5,220 bases of DNA, taken from NCBI GenBank assembly GCA_016218635.1, contig JACRDJ010000152.1, forward strand, positions 1-5,220, written 5' to 3'. The notes under the pieces were generated by a model. The model was not told the DNA's origin. It ran no database searches and was given only the letters and a program-made list of their open reading frames with translations. Source of the DNA: Candidatus Iainarchaeum sp. Its GTDB lineage: Archaea > Iainarchaeota > Iainarchaeia > Iainarchaeales > JAFGBZ01. Positions 4,977 through 5,220 of this stretch are shown piece after piece. Position numbers and translations under genes: made by a program. How positions within the stretch are numbered: the stretch's first letter is position 1; each line of letters opens with the position of its first letter.

Positions 4977-5220
4977 ATGCAGCTTGAAATTGACCTTGCT
5001 TCCGCCGCCCAAAAAACCAAGGAAACCAGGGCCACCCGAATCCTTCTCCAGTTTCCCGAAGGACTCAAAACCCGGGCCAACGAATTCATTTCATTCTTTG
5101 AATCCGCCGGATTCGAGGCCATTGCCCTCGTGGAACCCTGCTTTGGGGCCTGCGACATCAACCTCGACTACCTCAAAAAACTCGGCGCCCAGACCATCGT
5201 GCACATCGGCCACGAACCCA
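4977..5220 (+). CDS. dph2: Diphthamide biosynthesis enzyme Dph2, N-terminal part (runs off right edge)
   Basis: Archaeal Dph2 is an unusual [4Fe-4S] radical-SAM-like enzyme that transfers the 3-amino-3-carboxypropyl group of S-adenosylmethionine to a histidine of elongation factor 2, the first step of diphthamide synthesis. The 81 codons present include RILLQFPEGLKTRANEF (21-37), typical of the first domain, and VEPCFGACDI (52-61), whose GACD cysteine (Cys59) corresponds to the first of the three cluster-binding cysteines of the family; the other two lie beyond the window. IVHIGHEP (74-81) is also typical. The ATG at 4977 lies 21 nt after the uL16 stop, with only a weak purine match (TGAG) before it. 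Grouping with a ribosomal protein gene fits a translation operon. About a quarter of the expected length is visible, with no sign of damage. Confidence 0.93.
   Translation, partial: MQLEIDLASAAQKTKETRATRILLQFPEGLKTRANEFISFFESAGFEAIALVEPCFGACDINLDYLKKLGAQTIVHIGHEP

Noticed and set aside
4313..5161. 282-residue minus-strand frame opposite uL16 and dph2
   Set aside because: It is the shadow of two firmly identified genes in a codon-biased region; its Ser/Ala-rich product resembles no protein and there is no promoter or ribosome-binding site.

Overview
The window reads as a piece of an archaeal chromosome. The two strongest lineage markers are an archaeal/eukaryotic-type ribosomal protein uL16 (the L10e form, not the bacterial L16 form) and, just downstream, the N-terminus of the diphthamide enzyme Dph2, a pathway absent from bacteria. 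Several genes have AT-rich TATA-like boxes about 26-47 nt ahead of the start codon, one at the exact distance of a leaderless archaeal transcript; other genes have Shine-Dalgarno-like sites. The compact layout and two proteins I cannot place would suit an uncultivated, possibly DPANN-type archaeon, but the sequence does not fix the phylum.

Layout. Positions 1-2127 (minus strand) hold an anaerobic class III ribonucleotide reductase, nrdD. It is not one continuous reading frame. A 675-residue ORF carries the ATP-cone and the catalytic barrel and stops in the middle of the C-terminal CPxC zinc motif. The final glycyl-radical segment (RIVGYFRPVQNWN) is in a different frame, in a small ORF that starts with its own ATG behind a well-placed Shine-Dalgarno site and runs off the left edge. 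Removing exactly 61 nt at the junction would restore a normal NrdD. Divergent from nrdD, across a 36-bp gap with an 8-bp palindrome, is an HxlR-family regulator (2164-2550, plus). It converges on, and overlaps by 26 bp, an unrecognised 250-residue gene (2525-3277, minus). An unrecognised basic, cysteine-free 235-residue gene follows (3376-4083, plus), then a hairpin terminator, the uL16 gene (4233-4955) with a long Ala/Lys/Glu tail, and the first 81 codons of dph2 (4977 to the right edge).

How the genes may work together. The right end is a translation cluster: uL16 is a large-subunit protein and Dph2 begins diphthamide synthesis on elongation factor 2. The left end is anaerobic dNTP synthesis with a probable local regulator. 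The most notable point is the split of NrdD between its catalytic body and its radical-bearing glycine. The possible explanations are a true two-polypeptide enzyme, a programmed translational bypass or frameshift, an RNA-level intron, or a disrupted gene. The sequence favours separate initiation but does not prove it. No tRNA, rRNA, CRISPR array or insertion sequence was recognised.
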